Below are positions 48,529-60,007 of a stretch of 64,000 nucleotides of DNA, one piece after another. Below the pieces are notes generated by a model that saw nothing but the letters and a program-made list of their open reading frames with translations, had not been told where the DNA came from and searched no databases. This stretch comes from Liolophura sinensis. Its lineage: Eukaryota > Mollusca > Polyplacophora > Chitonida > Chitonidae. The stretch spans positions 48,001 through 112,000 of the forward strand of contig NW_027018032.1 of assembly GCF_032854445.1 (NCBI RefSeq), given 5' to 3'. How positions within the stretch are numbered: the first letter of the stretch is position 1; the number at the start of each line of letters is the position of its first letter. A program made the translations under genes and the position numbers.

Positions 48529-49364
48529 ACTAACTGGTCTTAAAAACCCTTGAACAATAAAAACAGAGTAAACAGACTTTAAAAAAGAAAACAAAAAAGG
48601 ATGCCAAACCAGATGAAATACCGTGAAAACTTACTTGTCAGCATGGCCTTTGATATTTCTTTCAAGAGAAAAAGCTATGTGAAAATATTTTTATATGGTG
48701 TGTATTTAAGACCATTTCTTGGTATATCTCGTCTTTCCATCACAATGTTCTAAATAAGGATCTGATGCATGTTTAATAAATTTATTTCAATTTGTTTGTA
48801 TCCAAATACATGCACCAATTTATCGGGATTATAATACTATCTATGAATCTATTAAAATATGAATGTGATCAAATCCAGGTTGAACATAATTGTTAACATA
48901 TTCTAGTGAAAACATACTTAGTAAACATCTGATGCATTCCCATTGCTAACGTTATTACGGGAAAACAATATATACCAAGAAGCGTTCGCAAACACCCACC
49001 ATACAATTATGTTTTTAAGTGTCTCTACGCGAGTGAAGTTAGTCTGCGGTTCATAGTTAGCAGTTAGCTATTCAACGGGGACAATTCCTTTTTTCTATAC
49101 ATTATATATTCCGCTATATCTCCATTAATACTGCATCTACAGACATCATACTTGGTGCAATAATAACAATTAATGTGGGCTATCACGTCATGCCAATGAT
49201 TCTCGATTCTGACACAAGGGGGCGCTTCTGTGAGTAGCAGCCTGAATAGCAATCTGGCCGATATCTCCATAAATACTGCATACTACTGTCTCTGTCTCTT
49301 TACAGAAAAACCGGAAAGATATTGGTATAAGTATAGGTACATCACATTTACAACTAACTTTTCA

Positions 49365-49565
49365 CATTAACAAGGCGACCAACTCTGTCATCAAACTAAG
49401 TTTTTAGCTATTTTGTCTAAAAACACTCTAAAACTTCTTCATGTTGCCTGTATTATTTAGATGAAATAAACAGTGGCCAAGCAAATACATGACGACAATG
49501 TGATAAATACGTTTATCCATGTAAGTTTGTAAGAGTCTTTTGTTCTTTTGACATTCTACAAATGT
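49365..49565 (+). repeat. Direct repeat, right copy (partner 47535-47735)
   Basis: See the left copy. Weak similarity continues a few tens of bases past 49565, across a minus-strand donor-like 'gtgagt' at 49569-49574 that is not preserved in the left copy. Confidence 0.85.
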
Positions 49566-49574
49566 AATACTCAC

Positions 49575-49654
49575 ATCAGTGTTCACCATTGCCTGATACT
49601 CAACAGTCCTTGTGTTGTCCAAGACGATGTAATGTTCACTTGAGAAACTCCCTG
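49575..49654 (-). CDS. Weak candidate exon, minus strand
   Basis: Upstream of the donor 'gat|gtgagt' the minus strand reads 'GSFSSEHYIVLDNTRTVEYQ' and 'AMVNTD', open back to a possible acceptor '...gagccag'. Composition resembles an ectodomain strand pair. The acceptor lacks a good pyrimidine tract and the phases (1 in, 0 out) do not fit between exons 1 and 2 of the main gene, so it is not in the model. Confidence 0.2.
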
Positions 49655-50037
49655 GCTCAGTCCGTCAACATGAAACTGATAATCAGACGAGTGTACGAGA
49701 AGGTAAATTGAAAGGACATGCGCGTACCACATACACTTCCGCTCGATATAGAATGCAATTATGTTATATTTTGTTACGTAGAGACTGAAAGGGTAAATGA
49801 AATTAGTGCAAAACCGAATGCAGCAATTGGTCATAAATGCCAGATTTGTCTTCCTGCACGCTTTTCTGTGAAATAATGTTACAAGAAAAGTCTACGGGAA
49901 AATCTGGGAAGAGTTTAAAATACGTGACGGTTTAAGGAGTTACTTCCCTTAAAAATGACTGGCTTTCTCTCCTGGAGGCACATTGTAGGACGATGTGTGT
50001 AGTTCTTTTCCTGAGGCGTTGATGTTGGCCTACAAGA

Positions 50038-50101
50038 ATGAGCGACACGTTCATCAGAGAGGTCCTGTTGTCTGTGTTTATCGCTTCATGCATGTTTGCA
50101 G
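50038..50101 (+). CDS. Ig-superfamily gene, exon 1 (signal peptide)
   Basis: ATG at 50038 opens 'MSDTFIREVLLSVFIASCMF' plus 'A', a short charged N-region and a hydrophobic core, then donor 'gcag|gtacag', phase 1. The split codon G+AT (Asp) continues exactly into the Ig exon at 50525. Other upstream ATGs give very short frames. Start chosen by signal-peptide shape and phase agreement. Confidence 0.65.
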
Positions 50102-50524
50102 GTACAGTTTTAGACAATATTATTGCTTCAAGTCTCAAGTATTGCACCCTAGCTGGTATTAAAGTGTGCATGTCTACAAACCATAGCATACTCGTACAAA
50201 TCACCTTGAAGCATTAATAGTATGTTGTAAAAAGGAATGACACACGCACAATTAACATTGCATTCTGCACATTTCGTACACTTATATGTGCATTCAATTT
50301 TGCTTAATGAATTAAACGTTCAGATAAGATTATCGACACATTTTTGGTAATTGGGAGGGTTCATATGGCTAGGATGTCTATCTATAGAGATCAGTAAACA
50401 GAATATATATGGTTGATGTCTACTTTATTGTCTCCTTCTGATAACGAATTATGTTTCTTTCTGTAAAGCGTGGCACGCCATCTTGTTTAAAATAACTTTA
50501 AATTATTTTTTTAATTCTCATTAG

Positions 50525-50872
50525 ATCTACATCCTGTATCCAGTCAGTTGATCTCAGCACCAGGTGATGTCGTGGCTGGTCGTTCATTTACCCTGAAGTG
50601 TAAGATAAAGAGGACGACAGATAACGAAACAGCGCTCGTATGGTACCATAAGGTGGGGAATGTTACACGCCGTATATACTCCTCCCGTAACTGTACCCCG
50701 TCAATACAGATTACAGATCATGCATTAGCCTGGTTATCAGGGGGATGTCAAAACATCAGCGGTGATGAGGTTTACACAGTGATGATAAAGAACGTCACAG
50801 AAGACACTGGTCGGTTCAGATGGCAATGTGTTTATGAAGGCGGGACAGACAACGTTACACTGGATATTAAAG
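50525..50872 (+). CDS. Ig-superfamily gene, exon 2 (V-type Ig domain)
   Basis: Acceptor '...tttttaattctcattag', donor 'aaag|gtacgt', 348 bases, phase 1-1. The domain has the B-strand Cys ('AGRSFTLKCKI'), C-strand Trp ('ALVWYHKVGNV'), and F-strand 'VTEDTGRFRWQCVYEG' with the conserved Asp, Gly and Cys. Two extra Cys ('RNCTPS' and 'GGCQN') could form a second disulphide. Sequons: NET, NVT, NCT, NIS. A secreted or cell-surface recognition molecule is the natural reading; the specific family is not recognised. Continues to exon 3 more than 11 kb downstream across several mobile-element insertions. Confidence 0.85.
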
Positions 50873-51334
50873 GTACGTACAGATACTCAGTTGAACCTGC
50901 GTCACATACAGTATACATGTATCTGTGTACATGTCTCTCACATATTTAGTTTAACCGTAGTAACACGCTGCTTGAAGTTACACTAAATGATAAAACGTAT
51001 ACGAATCATTATGCACCATTTCGTGAACACGATGTAACAGGAAAGCAGGGAACTTTATCCTACCCGCAACAGACCAGTAAACTGAAATAATATAAATATG
51101 TAGATGATAACATCCGGTGTCCCTTTGAGTTTCTGCCTTGTAAATTTCTTTACTCTTTGAGTAATACTTTACCAAGAAGTGATTTGAACCCTAGGTGAAA
51201 AAATGCAATCCTGTGCTTCATATTACGAGTTTATGTATACATTGCGCTGAAAGGAATCAACAACCACCGATTGCAATGTGTGTAATATGAACATGTGTGC
51301 ATGGATACAGCTCCGGCTATATGTAGGAAGCTCT

Positions 51335-51460
51335 GACAGCTCTGCAGATGGTTGTGGGTTTCCCCCCGGCTTCTTCCCACCATAACTCTCAACGTCGTCG
51401 TATAAGTGAAATGTTTTTGAGTTCGGCGTAAAATACCAATCAAATAAATATATAAAATCC
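51335..51460 (+). mobile_element. SINE 3' half, plus strand
   Basis: 'gatggttgtgggtttccccc', 'cccaccataactctcaacgt', then 'gagttcggcgtaaaatacc' and a short (aaat)n tail: a diverged 3' half of the SINE at 41736-42010. Confidence 0.75.
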
Positions 51461-51640
51461 AGGCCGATAATAGACTAGTTCACAAACACGCAAGCAAATA
51501 CATCAGAGTTATCCCCCTTCCCGTGAAATGCGGAAAATATCTGAATTTTTCAATGATCAAGATGTAATATTATTTATAGACATACCAGCGATGTGCTCTA
51601 ACCACGACTGGTATACGACTCGACCTTGTAACGCCTTTGT

Positions 51641-51740
51641 TTGTTGTCTTTTAAACTTATTTTTATTGACGTTCGTCTATTGGGATGAGGGACAAGTTCT
51701 TGCAACTTACAAGCCCTTCTCCCCACAAAGAATATACATA
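51641..51740. repeat. Inverted repeat partner of 60400-60490
   Basis: 'gacgttcgtctattgggatg' through 'gggacaagttcttgcaactt' and 'acaagcccttctcccc' is found as its reverse complement at 60400-60465. A dispersed repeat present in opposite orientations 8.7 kb apart. Confidence 0.75.
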
Positions 51741-53043
51741 AATTCTCTTTATGTCTGGTTGCAAAGGATACATGAGTAATGAAAATAACGAAAGATACAT
51801 ACGTAAATAGTGAGTATAAGTGTTAAGTATACAAAACACTTAAAGAGTCTTGCTTGTATTATAAAAAATTGAAGGCGCGTGGCACTACAGAAAGAGAAAA
51901 AGTATTTTGATCTAACATCGTTGGTCATTTTCGGGTGGCTAGGGAATAAACCTTTTTGTTTCCATAATAAAAATTTTAGCACGGCTGCAAAAATATTTTT
52001 AGATAAGGTGGGATCATTGTCTTTTCCCTAGAGTAAACCTTCGGATGTCAAATCAGTAGGAAATGTTTTCATTCTAGTTGTATTATACAATGATCAATGT
52101 AAGAAAAAGATGGTCTACTCTCAGATGGCTGTCCACGCCGACAACTTAGGTCGCTGGAGAGTTGTCTTTGAACTAGGTGAACACTTAGACGACTACATTT
52201 ATGCCTCATTGAGTAATAATTTTCCTATGCTTGCTTTCTATTTCCTACAAATTGTTTTGGCTTAGTTATTCGCCTTGCGTATTTTTTCTGCCTGCTTGTT
52301 GGAATTATAGACTGAGTAATGAAAATCGTGTATGTGATTTCCTTGGTGCTTTTGATCTAAATTCCGTCATCTTAAAGGAAGAACGATGCATCGCACCTGC
52401 AGGTGCAAGGGTTTTTTTGAGTAAGTAGTATATTTTGTTCATAAGTAACCGGTACAATCATTTGTTACCTAATACCTTCGAGCTGAAATTTTGTTTTTGT
52501 TACCTGTGGAAACACCCCTCCTCCACGATTCATACATTGAGAAGAATAAATGCCAAGGCTATAAGTATTTAGGAGTCATGTGTAAATGATCAATTGTGAA
52601 ATATTATCCTGAAAAAAATATCCTTTAGTAACCAGCCCTTTATGTCTAGTTATATTTCAGTATCTAAGAATAGTTTTGTTTACATGGAATTCAATTTGTT
52701 AAATGTTTGAATGTGGATAGTGTAATATATATACATATATGTGTATATGAGTATGTATGCAAAGTTATATCCACTTTATAAAAAAATCATTAGTGTTGTT
52801 TAGAATCCATTATGATATTTTGCATTAAATACGTCTCTTCATCATGCTCAGAAGTGTTTAGCATGTATCAGGGTATGGAGTATAGATGAGCAACAACTGG
52901 TTTGTTTAACTCTTAGATCAGCCATAGGCCTTACACAAGATCAAACAAAGAAACACGATCCCGCCTGAATGAGTTCAATACATACATTTAACAATATACA
53001 AAACCATAAAAATAAGTACAAAATATATATATTATCTTACTGA

Positions 53044-53282
53044 TGACAGCGTCCAAATCCGGATGGAATATTCCAGTTTACACAGGCGACTCAGATCACG
53101 TAAATATAGAATCCACAGTTAAGAGGAATTTCCCAATCGAAGAATGACAGTCCGATAAGTGACAAGCTGTAACGGACACGTCGCGCCGACGATGGTTGAT
53201 CCCCAACTGCCCGTGAAGGTGTAACCTCTCAGGGTGAACGGACTGACAGTAACGTCCGTGATGCCGAGCTGGCGATGTATGT
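53044..53282 (-). pseudogene. Degenerate ectodomain exon, minus strand
   Basis: Between an acceptor-like '...atatttcccag' and a donor-like 'catca|gtaaga' the minus strand encodes 'ITDVTVSPFTLRGYTFTG' and 'SWGSTIVGATCPLQLVTYR'. A one-base frame change then gives 'FDWEIPLNCGFYIYV' and 'ACVNWNIPSGFGRC', with in-frame stops. The pieces look like one Cys-containing extracellular module broken by a frameshift and stops. Not part of either gene model. Confidence 0.3.
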
Positions 53283-54636
53283 TTCACTCCTGGGAAATAT
53301 ACACAAAGTCACTTTCAGGGTAAACTGGCAAGACATGTATGTATTAGCACAAAGAGACAATGAGCGATACAAGCTCCAATATAACGTCTCATAAATTAGC
53401 TTGTGGCGAAACACAAGCTCATAAAGTGCTACGTAGAGAAAGTGGAGTACAAATGACGAATGCTGAATGGCGTGAAAGCCGATATTTCCAAACCTGGTAA
53501 AATCTTTCACAATGAATGACAGTAATATGATTGCTCTCAAGTGGACTGCGAGCTTCACAACGTCGCTAATACTTATAGACGAACGAAAATAAAATTCTGG
53601 ATGGTTTAACCGTAAACATGTTTACAAAACCGATACATATTTCCAGAAGGTATACTCTATTTACAATGACACGAAACTCAAAAACACTGAAGCCTTGCAA
53701 ACGCTCGACTGAATTACAGTGCAGGCTATAACATACACAGAAGGGAAAATGTAGGTCAGACACTAATAAATAAAAAAAATAATAATAAAAAAAGACGGGG
53801 TTCTTAACATGTAATGAGCATACCATTGGTTGGATAAATATTGTGGATGTATACCAACGGTAGTTTATATATAATATAAAATATATTAAAAAATCTTATA
53901 TTAGTCCCAATCTATACACCAAACAGGTTACATGTAACGCAGTCATTGTTCACTAAAACAGTTTCAAGTGAATAATGCAGTAATCTCCTCTAATGTCATC
54001 CAAATCATTCTACTATTATGTAATTTGTTATTTCAATTACACTGCAGACTATAACGTACTCAAAATGAAAAATGTAGGTCGGACACCAACCAAGGTAAAA
54101 TAAAAAGAATTATGATACAATATTTGAAGACGGAGTTCGTAACAGCATGGCAGAGCAGTTTGTGATTGTACTTACAGTAAACGTTATTTCAAATTGTACA
54201 GATATGGTAATATTCAAAGGTAGGAGTACACCTTGCATTACAATTACAGTAGCAAATGAAGCCTAAACAGTGAATGGGTTTTTTATACTTAGGTTCGTTA
54301 TCCTTGATTTTATTATAATGTATACGTATTGTGTGCAATTTATCAGAACGATTTTATTTAACCAGGCATCATATCTATTTTGTTCCTGTGGGTACTACTT
54401 TGACAGTGGGTAATGATATTATGTCCAGCAGGATATCAGCTGGTGTCTTTCATTCATATATCATTGGGCATGTAGAGTTTAAAGTATATACCGCTCAGCT
54501 CTTGAAGCCAATTATAAAGAGCGCCTAGCAACAAATTTAAAATCATCTGTTATTTTATTATCTGTTTTTTACCCTTTAAATCATACACTCTCAGCCAGAC
54601 ATTTTAATTTTGTTGTTCATTCTCTGATCTATTTGT

Positions 54637-54663
54637 GGTGATGCGGAATCTAATCCGGATCCA
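54637..54663 (+). other. Degenerate 2A-like motif at the head of the LINE ORF
   Basis: Frame reads S-I-C-G-D-A-E-S-N-P-D-P, close to the D-x-E-x-N-P-G-P core of 2A ribosome-skipping peptides, with the critical Gly before the last Pro replaced by Asp (ggt/gat type change). 2A-like sequences at the N-terminus of some LINE ORFs are known from marine invertebrates. This copy should be inactive. Confidence 0.55.
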
Positions 54664-56099
54664 GATTTAGCTATAGCAAATAGTGCATTAGCCGTACTTC
54701 ATTTCAGTATTTGAAGCCTCCGTTATCTTAAACCGTAGAGATATCTGAAGATGTTTATGTCATTTGTCTAACTGAAACAAATCTTTATGTAACTATTGAT
54801 TCTGATACTCTCAGAACTGATGGTTATCATCCATCTTTCAGAAAAGATAGAGACTCACCTCGCGTAAACCCTTGTCGAGGTATTCTGGTAATATTAATTG
54901 TGCACTCTACGGGGAATTGGAATCAGATGTACGTAATTTCCAAACATTGTGGATTAAGATAAAAATAAGGTATAACAAAATTCTTTTCAACACGTCGTAT
55001 GTGCTTAGTCATAATCCTAACAGTCGATCCAAATGATAATCTTTAAGGTAATAAATCTCGCTTTCTTCAATTCGTTTTATGACAACAACATTTTAGGTCT
55101 CTCCTTGATACTTGTTTATTTAGCGGTGCTTTATTAGGGCGGACAGAGAGGTGATATATCAAGTTCGTCATATGTTATAATGCCATCCAATAGTACAAAG
55201 AGATGTTTGGATATATAAAGCTACAGATTCGGACAAATTCAATCGTCCTTTGTTGACAAATAACGGGCAACAAGTATTTGCTAAGTGCACTAACTTTTAC
55301 AAAATTATTTATTGAAACAGCCGAAGACCGTATACCACATAAAACGGTAACTATACATTCTAATGACTGACCCTGGTTTGATTCCGAATTACGAAAGGAA
55401 TGGAGAAAATGCCATCGATTAAAGCAGACCGGTAAGAGAACGATGCGGCCTGTAGACTGGACAAAATGCAATGAAGAAAATTTAATAATATGAAAAAGCA
55501 TTCACAGACAACCACAGGAAAACCACATTGAAAAAGACTTAGATATTAAAAAACGACATTTTACTGGAATACTCTTAACAAGTTTATGGATAGCAGCAAA
55601 TAAACATATACGTATAACATATACTAAACGTATACGTCCGAATTAATATATTATATATTATATATATTGAAAAATTACATGTACGATAAGACAACTTTCC
55701 TTCATATCTGAAATAGACGATTTGACACTTTCTTTACCTATTTATCAAAGTTCATGTCAGGAAATACTTGAAATGATTGTAATTTCAGAAGATAAAAAAT
55801 GGATATAACATTTACCATCGAAATAAACAAAGCAGTAGGCAATGACTTGATCAATCATTGAGTGATCAAATCCACTTCCCTCAGTACATGTAAACCGCTA
55901 AATATCTTTCCAATATGTCTTTGGCGAATAAGCAATTTTAACCACAAAGGTTATCCTGTTTGTAAAAAATGGCCCACATCAACCACCATACTATAAGCCT
56001 ATACCGTTGCTTAACTGGGTTGGGAATAATATAGAAAGGTAATATTCAAACATGTGTATAACCATTTTTATTTCCACGAGGAAACTCGACAGTATTGCA

Positions 56100-56565
56100 A
56101 CTTATTGAAATCTTATCACAATATTTGTCATTCGAGAGATACAGGAGAAAATACTTGTGTAGTTTTCTGTGACATATCCAAGGCTTTTGATACCGCTTGT
56201 TATTTAGAATGCAGCAATATGGTATAGAGGGCAATGTTCTTAACTGGTTTCATAACTATCTTAGGAACGGTAACCAGCAAGTTCACATAGGCAGATTTTC
56301 ACCAGTTTCTAAATGTCTCCAACTGGTGTGCCACAAGGGTCAGTGCATGGTCCTTTATTATTCTTGATACACATTAAAATTTATATATTTACTTATTTAA
56401 TTGGTCTTTTGCGCCTTGTCAAAAAGTATTCCACTTATACGTCGGCGGCCAGCATTATGGTGGGAGGAAACCTGGCAGATTCCGGGGGAACATATATTAA
56501 TAATAAAATACAGCTAAATATCCACGGTATCACTGGACTCTTTGCCGATGGTTCTTCTCTGTAGT
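56100..56565 (+). pseudogene. LINE reverse transcriptase core split by a nested SINE
   Basis: 'CVVFCDISKAFDTAC' (about 56158-56202) carries the first catalytic Asp block. 'TGVPQGSVHGPLLFLIHI' (about 56319-56372) follows. 'GITGLFADGSSL' near 56529 stands where FADD should be, the second Asp replaced by Gly. Between the last two lies a reversed SINE fragment (56385-56492) that happens to keep an open frame. Confidence 0.75.
56385..56492 (-). mobile_element. SINE fragment nested in LINE RT, minus strand
   Basis: 'tacgtcggcggccagcatta' and 'tggtgggaggaaacctggc' are the complement of the SINE 3' region. 'atatatt' type sequence flanks both sides. It separates two RT motifs that are adjacent in intact LINEs, so it inserted after the LINE. 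Confidence 0.75.
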
Positions 56566-58004
56566 ATTCCTTTACTGTTTACGAAGACATAGAAGTAATA
56601 ATTAATAACGATTTAAACTGATTATTGAAATAGTCAGAGCAATGGTTATTTAGTTTCAACGCCTTAAAATCATTTGTAATTCTATCCACCAGTCAGAAGG
56701 AACGTCCGGAATTACGACTTGTGTGTGGTGAAACCTTGGTTGAGCCTTCCCTGACATGGCGTTTTCTTGGTATGACATTCCAAAGCAAGCGTAAATGTAG
56801 CGCGCATATGGTTAACATATGTAAAGTTGTATCGCAGCGTTTAGGCATTTTAGGCAATGAAATACCAACTTGGCAGTAAAATTCTTGAACAGATATATTT
56901 ATCTTGTATTAGACTCATACTAGAGTCATACTCATACTAGGTCAAGTATTTGGGACGGCTGTACTGCTATCGAGTCGGAACATCTGAAACAATTATATCT
57001 CACTGCAGCACGCATCGTAAAGGTCTTCCATTCCACTGCAGCCAATTTTTTTAAAATCTTGAGACAGGTAGGGAGATTTTAGAAAACAGAAGGGGAATAG
57101 TAAAGATGAAATTTATGTACCGATTAAATAACGGTGAAGCTCCGTTCTATTTACACTACTCTCTTGACACTACTAGTTTATGATACGACACCAAATAACT
57201 TATGGATCATTGCAGAGTATGATATATATAGGACAAGATTAAATATATTTCGAAATTCATTTTTTCCTCAGTAATACGAGAATCAAGCCACACTGAATTA
57301 CATGTTAGGAACAAGATAACTATCGAAAGTTTTATTCACTCAATATCAGGGCGAACAACCAACCCAAAGCCATTTAAAGGAAACGGAAAATTAAGCATAA
57401 TTATTACTCGCAAGAGGCATAAATATTGTCTTCTAAGTGTTCACCTAGCCCAAAGACATCTCACCACTCACCCAAGTTGTCTGTGCGGACATCCGTCTGA
57501 GGATGTGGACGATCTTAAATTGTATAATACAACTAGGACAAGGATGATCAAAACACTTCCTACTGATTAGACATGCCAAGAATTGCTTTGGGAAAAAGAC
57601 AATAATCCCATTATATAAAATATATTTTTACAGCTGTGAGTAGATATATAGAAAAGGGGAAAAGATTTATTCTTTAGCGACCCGAAGATGACTTGCAATG
57701 TTAGATCAAAATGCTTCTCCGCTTTCTGGTGCCAGATTTCTTTTTCTTTCATGACAAAGGTTCCGATGTTTTTGTATATGTAACGCAACTCACTGTTTAC
57801 GTTTATTACTTTTGTCGTAAATATTATTTTGTTTACGCCTGTAGTAGCATGATATCTTTACATTTTAACGGGAAAGACATAATCGTCCGTTACTTTTGAA
57901 TCACAATCTGATCGGTTAGGGTCTGTAGCGCTCGTCATTTTCAAACTGTATCTAATACCGCTTAACATGGGGCTAGGGGCCGTAAAGGTAGCCATGATCG
58001 TTAC

Positions 58005-58415
58005 TATTGTGATGCCTGTCACAATTTGTAATCAGGAACACGCAAGGCAGGATTTACTTATGTATTGAACACTTTATGAACGATAGGAAAACATGCACAT
58101 ATAAATTAGACAGATTCACACTAGCTGGTGTAACTTCAGCTATGGCACAATTGTATCGCAGAGTCGGTGGTTCCCGGGCTCTGGGTACACTTGACAAGTG
58201 ACAGTACATTTTTATACAAAAACATACAGCATAGTAACAAACAAGTTTTAACAAGGTTTACAGACATACAATTCTAACAATAACGTACATGACGGGTCCT
58301 GATATGCAGCGTTGCGGTGGATTAAACAGTAGGTGGTCACCAAGCCTACAGTTCCACTGCAAGACCAGATTAAAACAGATTATGTGTAAGGCCTGCTAAC
58401 ATTCACAATACAACA
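58005..58415 (-). repeat. 3' LTR of the chromodomain LTR element
   Basis: On the minus strand it begins 'tgttgtattg' right after the polypurine tract and ends 'catcacaata' before the target duplication. About 98 per cent identical by eye to the copy at 59599-60007, except at its start where ten extra bases are present. Confidence 0.9.
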
Positions 58416-58426
58416 TTTCTCCCTTC
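58416..58426 (-). other. Polypurine tract of the LTR element
   Basis: Minus strand 'gaagggagaaa' directly adjoins the 3' LTR start 'tgttg'. Such a tract primes plus-strand DNA synthesis in LTR elements and marks the element's orientation as minus. Confidence 0.75.
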
Positions 58427-58506
58427 GTTAAATTCAACACGTCCTCGTGTCAAAATGCGCCAAGTGCAAAACTAACAATATGATGTAACCTTCGGTGAAA
58501 AACATA

Positions 58507-59508
58507 TTATTTAGGCATATTTGGCCATATAATCAACACTACGTCATCTCCATTATGTGAAATATAATTTTTTAACGGTGTATTGAGATAATTTTTAGGA
58601 GGTTTGCGCCGCCGACCATAAACATCTACAATATGTGTTAATCTTACATTCTCTAACTCATACATCTGCTGAATTTCATTGACCACGTTTCCAAAGTCAT
58701 CTGTTAGCTTGTAGTCAAGAACATCCGCATGTCTCAGGTCTTCAGCTGTTGCGTCAGTGGGTGCCACTTTAACACTCAAAACGTATTCTTTAACTGAACT
58801 CGTATGGAAGGCGACCTGATTCGTTAATCCTACACTGTGTATGTCAGTTGTCACGGGGCTTGAGGCGTGAACGGCTATTTCTTTCGGCCCTGGGATGCGA
58901 TCTTCATTTTGTTGCAAATATTTCAGAGCACTTCTATCCAGGTTAGCTCTAACCACCCATTCATTAAATCTGTTAGGCTGGTTCTGCCACTTAATCAGAA
59001 AGTGGCCAGAACCGCAATAAAACCTGCGCTTCAAAATCTTCTCTGTGACTCTGTGTCCTGTCGTCAAGGCACAATGTTCATTTGACGATATGGTTTGCAC
59101 AGGGTTCCCTTTGCCTACCAACTCGTCCGTCTCTGTTTGGCAGGAGGCATTCTCTGTTGGATAGGTAACCTGTGTAGAAACAGTCACACCTGTCACATTC
59201 TGTGTCTGCACCGCTTTACAGCTTGTGTTCACCTCTCTCAAACTTCCATTCCCAGCTTCTGTACATGTGTTGATTCGCTGCTGATATGCTAACCTTCTCA
59301 GTTGGTCACGGCGAATGGTTGAAGGGGATTTCTTGATAGAACAAACGCTGGTTGTCAGCTGTGTTTCTGGTAGTTTCCCCCAGGTGAAGGTAACCTGCAT
59401 AGACTGCCCATTATGGTGCTGAAGTGACCAGTGTGTCGGGTGTAGGCTTACCCCTAACATGCTGATAATCTGGTACACATCTATGCTTGGCACTGTCATT
59501 TTGGTCAT
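58507..59508 (-). CDS. Chromodomain protein of the LTR element
   Basis: Uninterrupted ORF, 333 residues from ATG 59508 to TAA at 58507; the frame stays open upstream to the LTR but without ATG. Order: N-terminal region of unknown fold ('VYQIISMLGVSLHPTHWSLQ' near residues 11-30), a polar Cys-containing middle, a chromodomain at about residues 152-204 ('VTEKILKRRFYCGSGHFLIK', then 'WQNQPNRFNEW' and 'NLDRSALKYL'), and a C-terminal 130 residues of unknown fold with a basic 'YGRRRKPPKNYL' patch. The chromodomain keeps the central Trp but not all three cage aromatics of HP1-type domains, as in many retroelement chromodomains. It probably directs chromatin binding of an integration complex or particle (inference). 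It could also be an unusual gag. Confidence 0.8.
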   Translation of the reverse strand: MTKMTVPSIDVYQIISMLGVSLHPTHWSLQHHNGQSMQVTFTWGKLPETQLTTSVCSIKKSPSTIRRDQLRRLAYQQRINTCTEAGNGSLREVNTSCKAVQTQNVTGVTVSTQVTYPTENASCQTETDELVGKGNPVQTISSNEHCALTTGHRVTEKILKRRFYCGSGHFLIKWQNQPNRFNEWVVRANLDRSALKYLQQNEDRIPGPKEIAVHASSPVTTDIHSVGLTNQVAFHTSSVKEYVLSVKVAPTDATAEDLRHADVLDYKLTDDFGNVVNEIQQMYELENVRLTHIVDVYGRRRKPPKNYLNTPLKNYISHNGDDVVLIIWPNMPK

Positions 59509-59580
59509 CTTAATTAATTCACAGCCGATGTCTTCTCTCTGGTACACGGGAAAGTTTAGGAACACAGAAGGTCCTAATTG

Positions 59581-59598
59581 CCCGGGTTCTCCACCAAA
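59581..59598 (-). other. Primer-binding-like site
   Basis: Minus strand 'tttggtggagaacccggg' immediately inside the 5' LTR. The TGG start is complementary to a tRNA CCA end. The tRNA species is not identified. Confidence 0.6.
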
Positions 59599-60007
59599 TA
59601 TTGCGATGCCTGTCACAATTTGTAATCAGAAACACGCAAGGCAGGATTTACTTATGTACTGAACACTTTATGAACGATAGGAAAACATGCACATATAAAT
59701 TAGACAGATTCACACTAGCTGGTGTAACTTCAGCTATGGCACAGTTGTATCGCAGAGTCGGTGGTTCCGGGGCTCTGGGTACACTTGACAAGTGACAGTA
59801 CATTTTTATACAAAAACATACAGCATAGTAACAAACAAGCTTTAACAAGGTTTACAGACATACAATTCTAACAATAACGTACATGACGGGTCCTGATATG
59901 CAGCGTTGCGGTGGATTAAACAGTAGGTGGTCACCAAGCCTACAGTTCCACTGCAAGACCAGATTAAAACAGATTATGTGTAAGGCCTGCAATACAACAA
60001 TTCAACA
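59599..60007 (-). repeat. 5' LTR of the chromodomain LTR element
   Basis: Minus strand starts 'tgttgaattg' next to the 'ttac' duplication and ends 'catcgcaata'. It contains a 66-codon frame also present in the other LTR, which is a repeat shadow and not a gene. Confidence 0.9.

Larger units (their letters stand above)
48529..50037. promoter_or_regulatory. Divergent intergenic region between two receptor-like genes
   Basis: 1.5 kb separates the two predicted start codons, which point away from each other. Shared regulation from a two-way promoter is plausible. I see no clear TATA box or recognisable factor site at a sensible distance. The right copy of the direct repeat (49365-49565) lies inside. 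Short upstream ATGs at 49954 and 49993 precede the plus-strand start. Confidence 0.35.
54590..57560 (+). mobile_element. LINE (non-LTR retrotransposon), decayed
   Basis: Order on the plus strand: a 2A-like motif (54637-54663), endonuclease pieces near 54741-54900 ('VICLTETNLYVTIDSD'), linker pieces near 55370-55500 ('WFDSELRKEWRKCHRL' like), RT pieces 56100-56565 and a C-terminal region to about 57550 with 'ERPELRLVCGETLVEPSLTW' and a Cys/His-like 'CLCGHPSEDVDDL'. There are numerous frameshifts and stops. The layout (APE endonuclease, RT, C-terminal zinc-type motif) fits CR1/Jockey-like LINEs. Confidence 0.7.

Noticed and set aside
58054-59848. Two near-identical 66-codon frames on the minus strand (58054-58254 and 59648-59848)
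   Set aside because: They are the same sequence in the two LTRs and show no domain; treated as LTR content.
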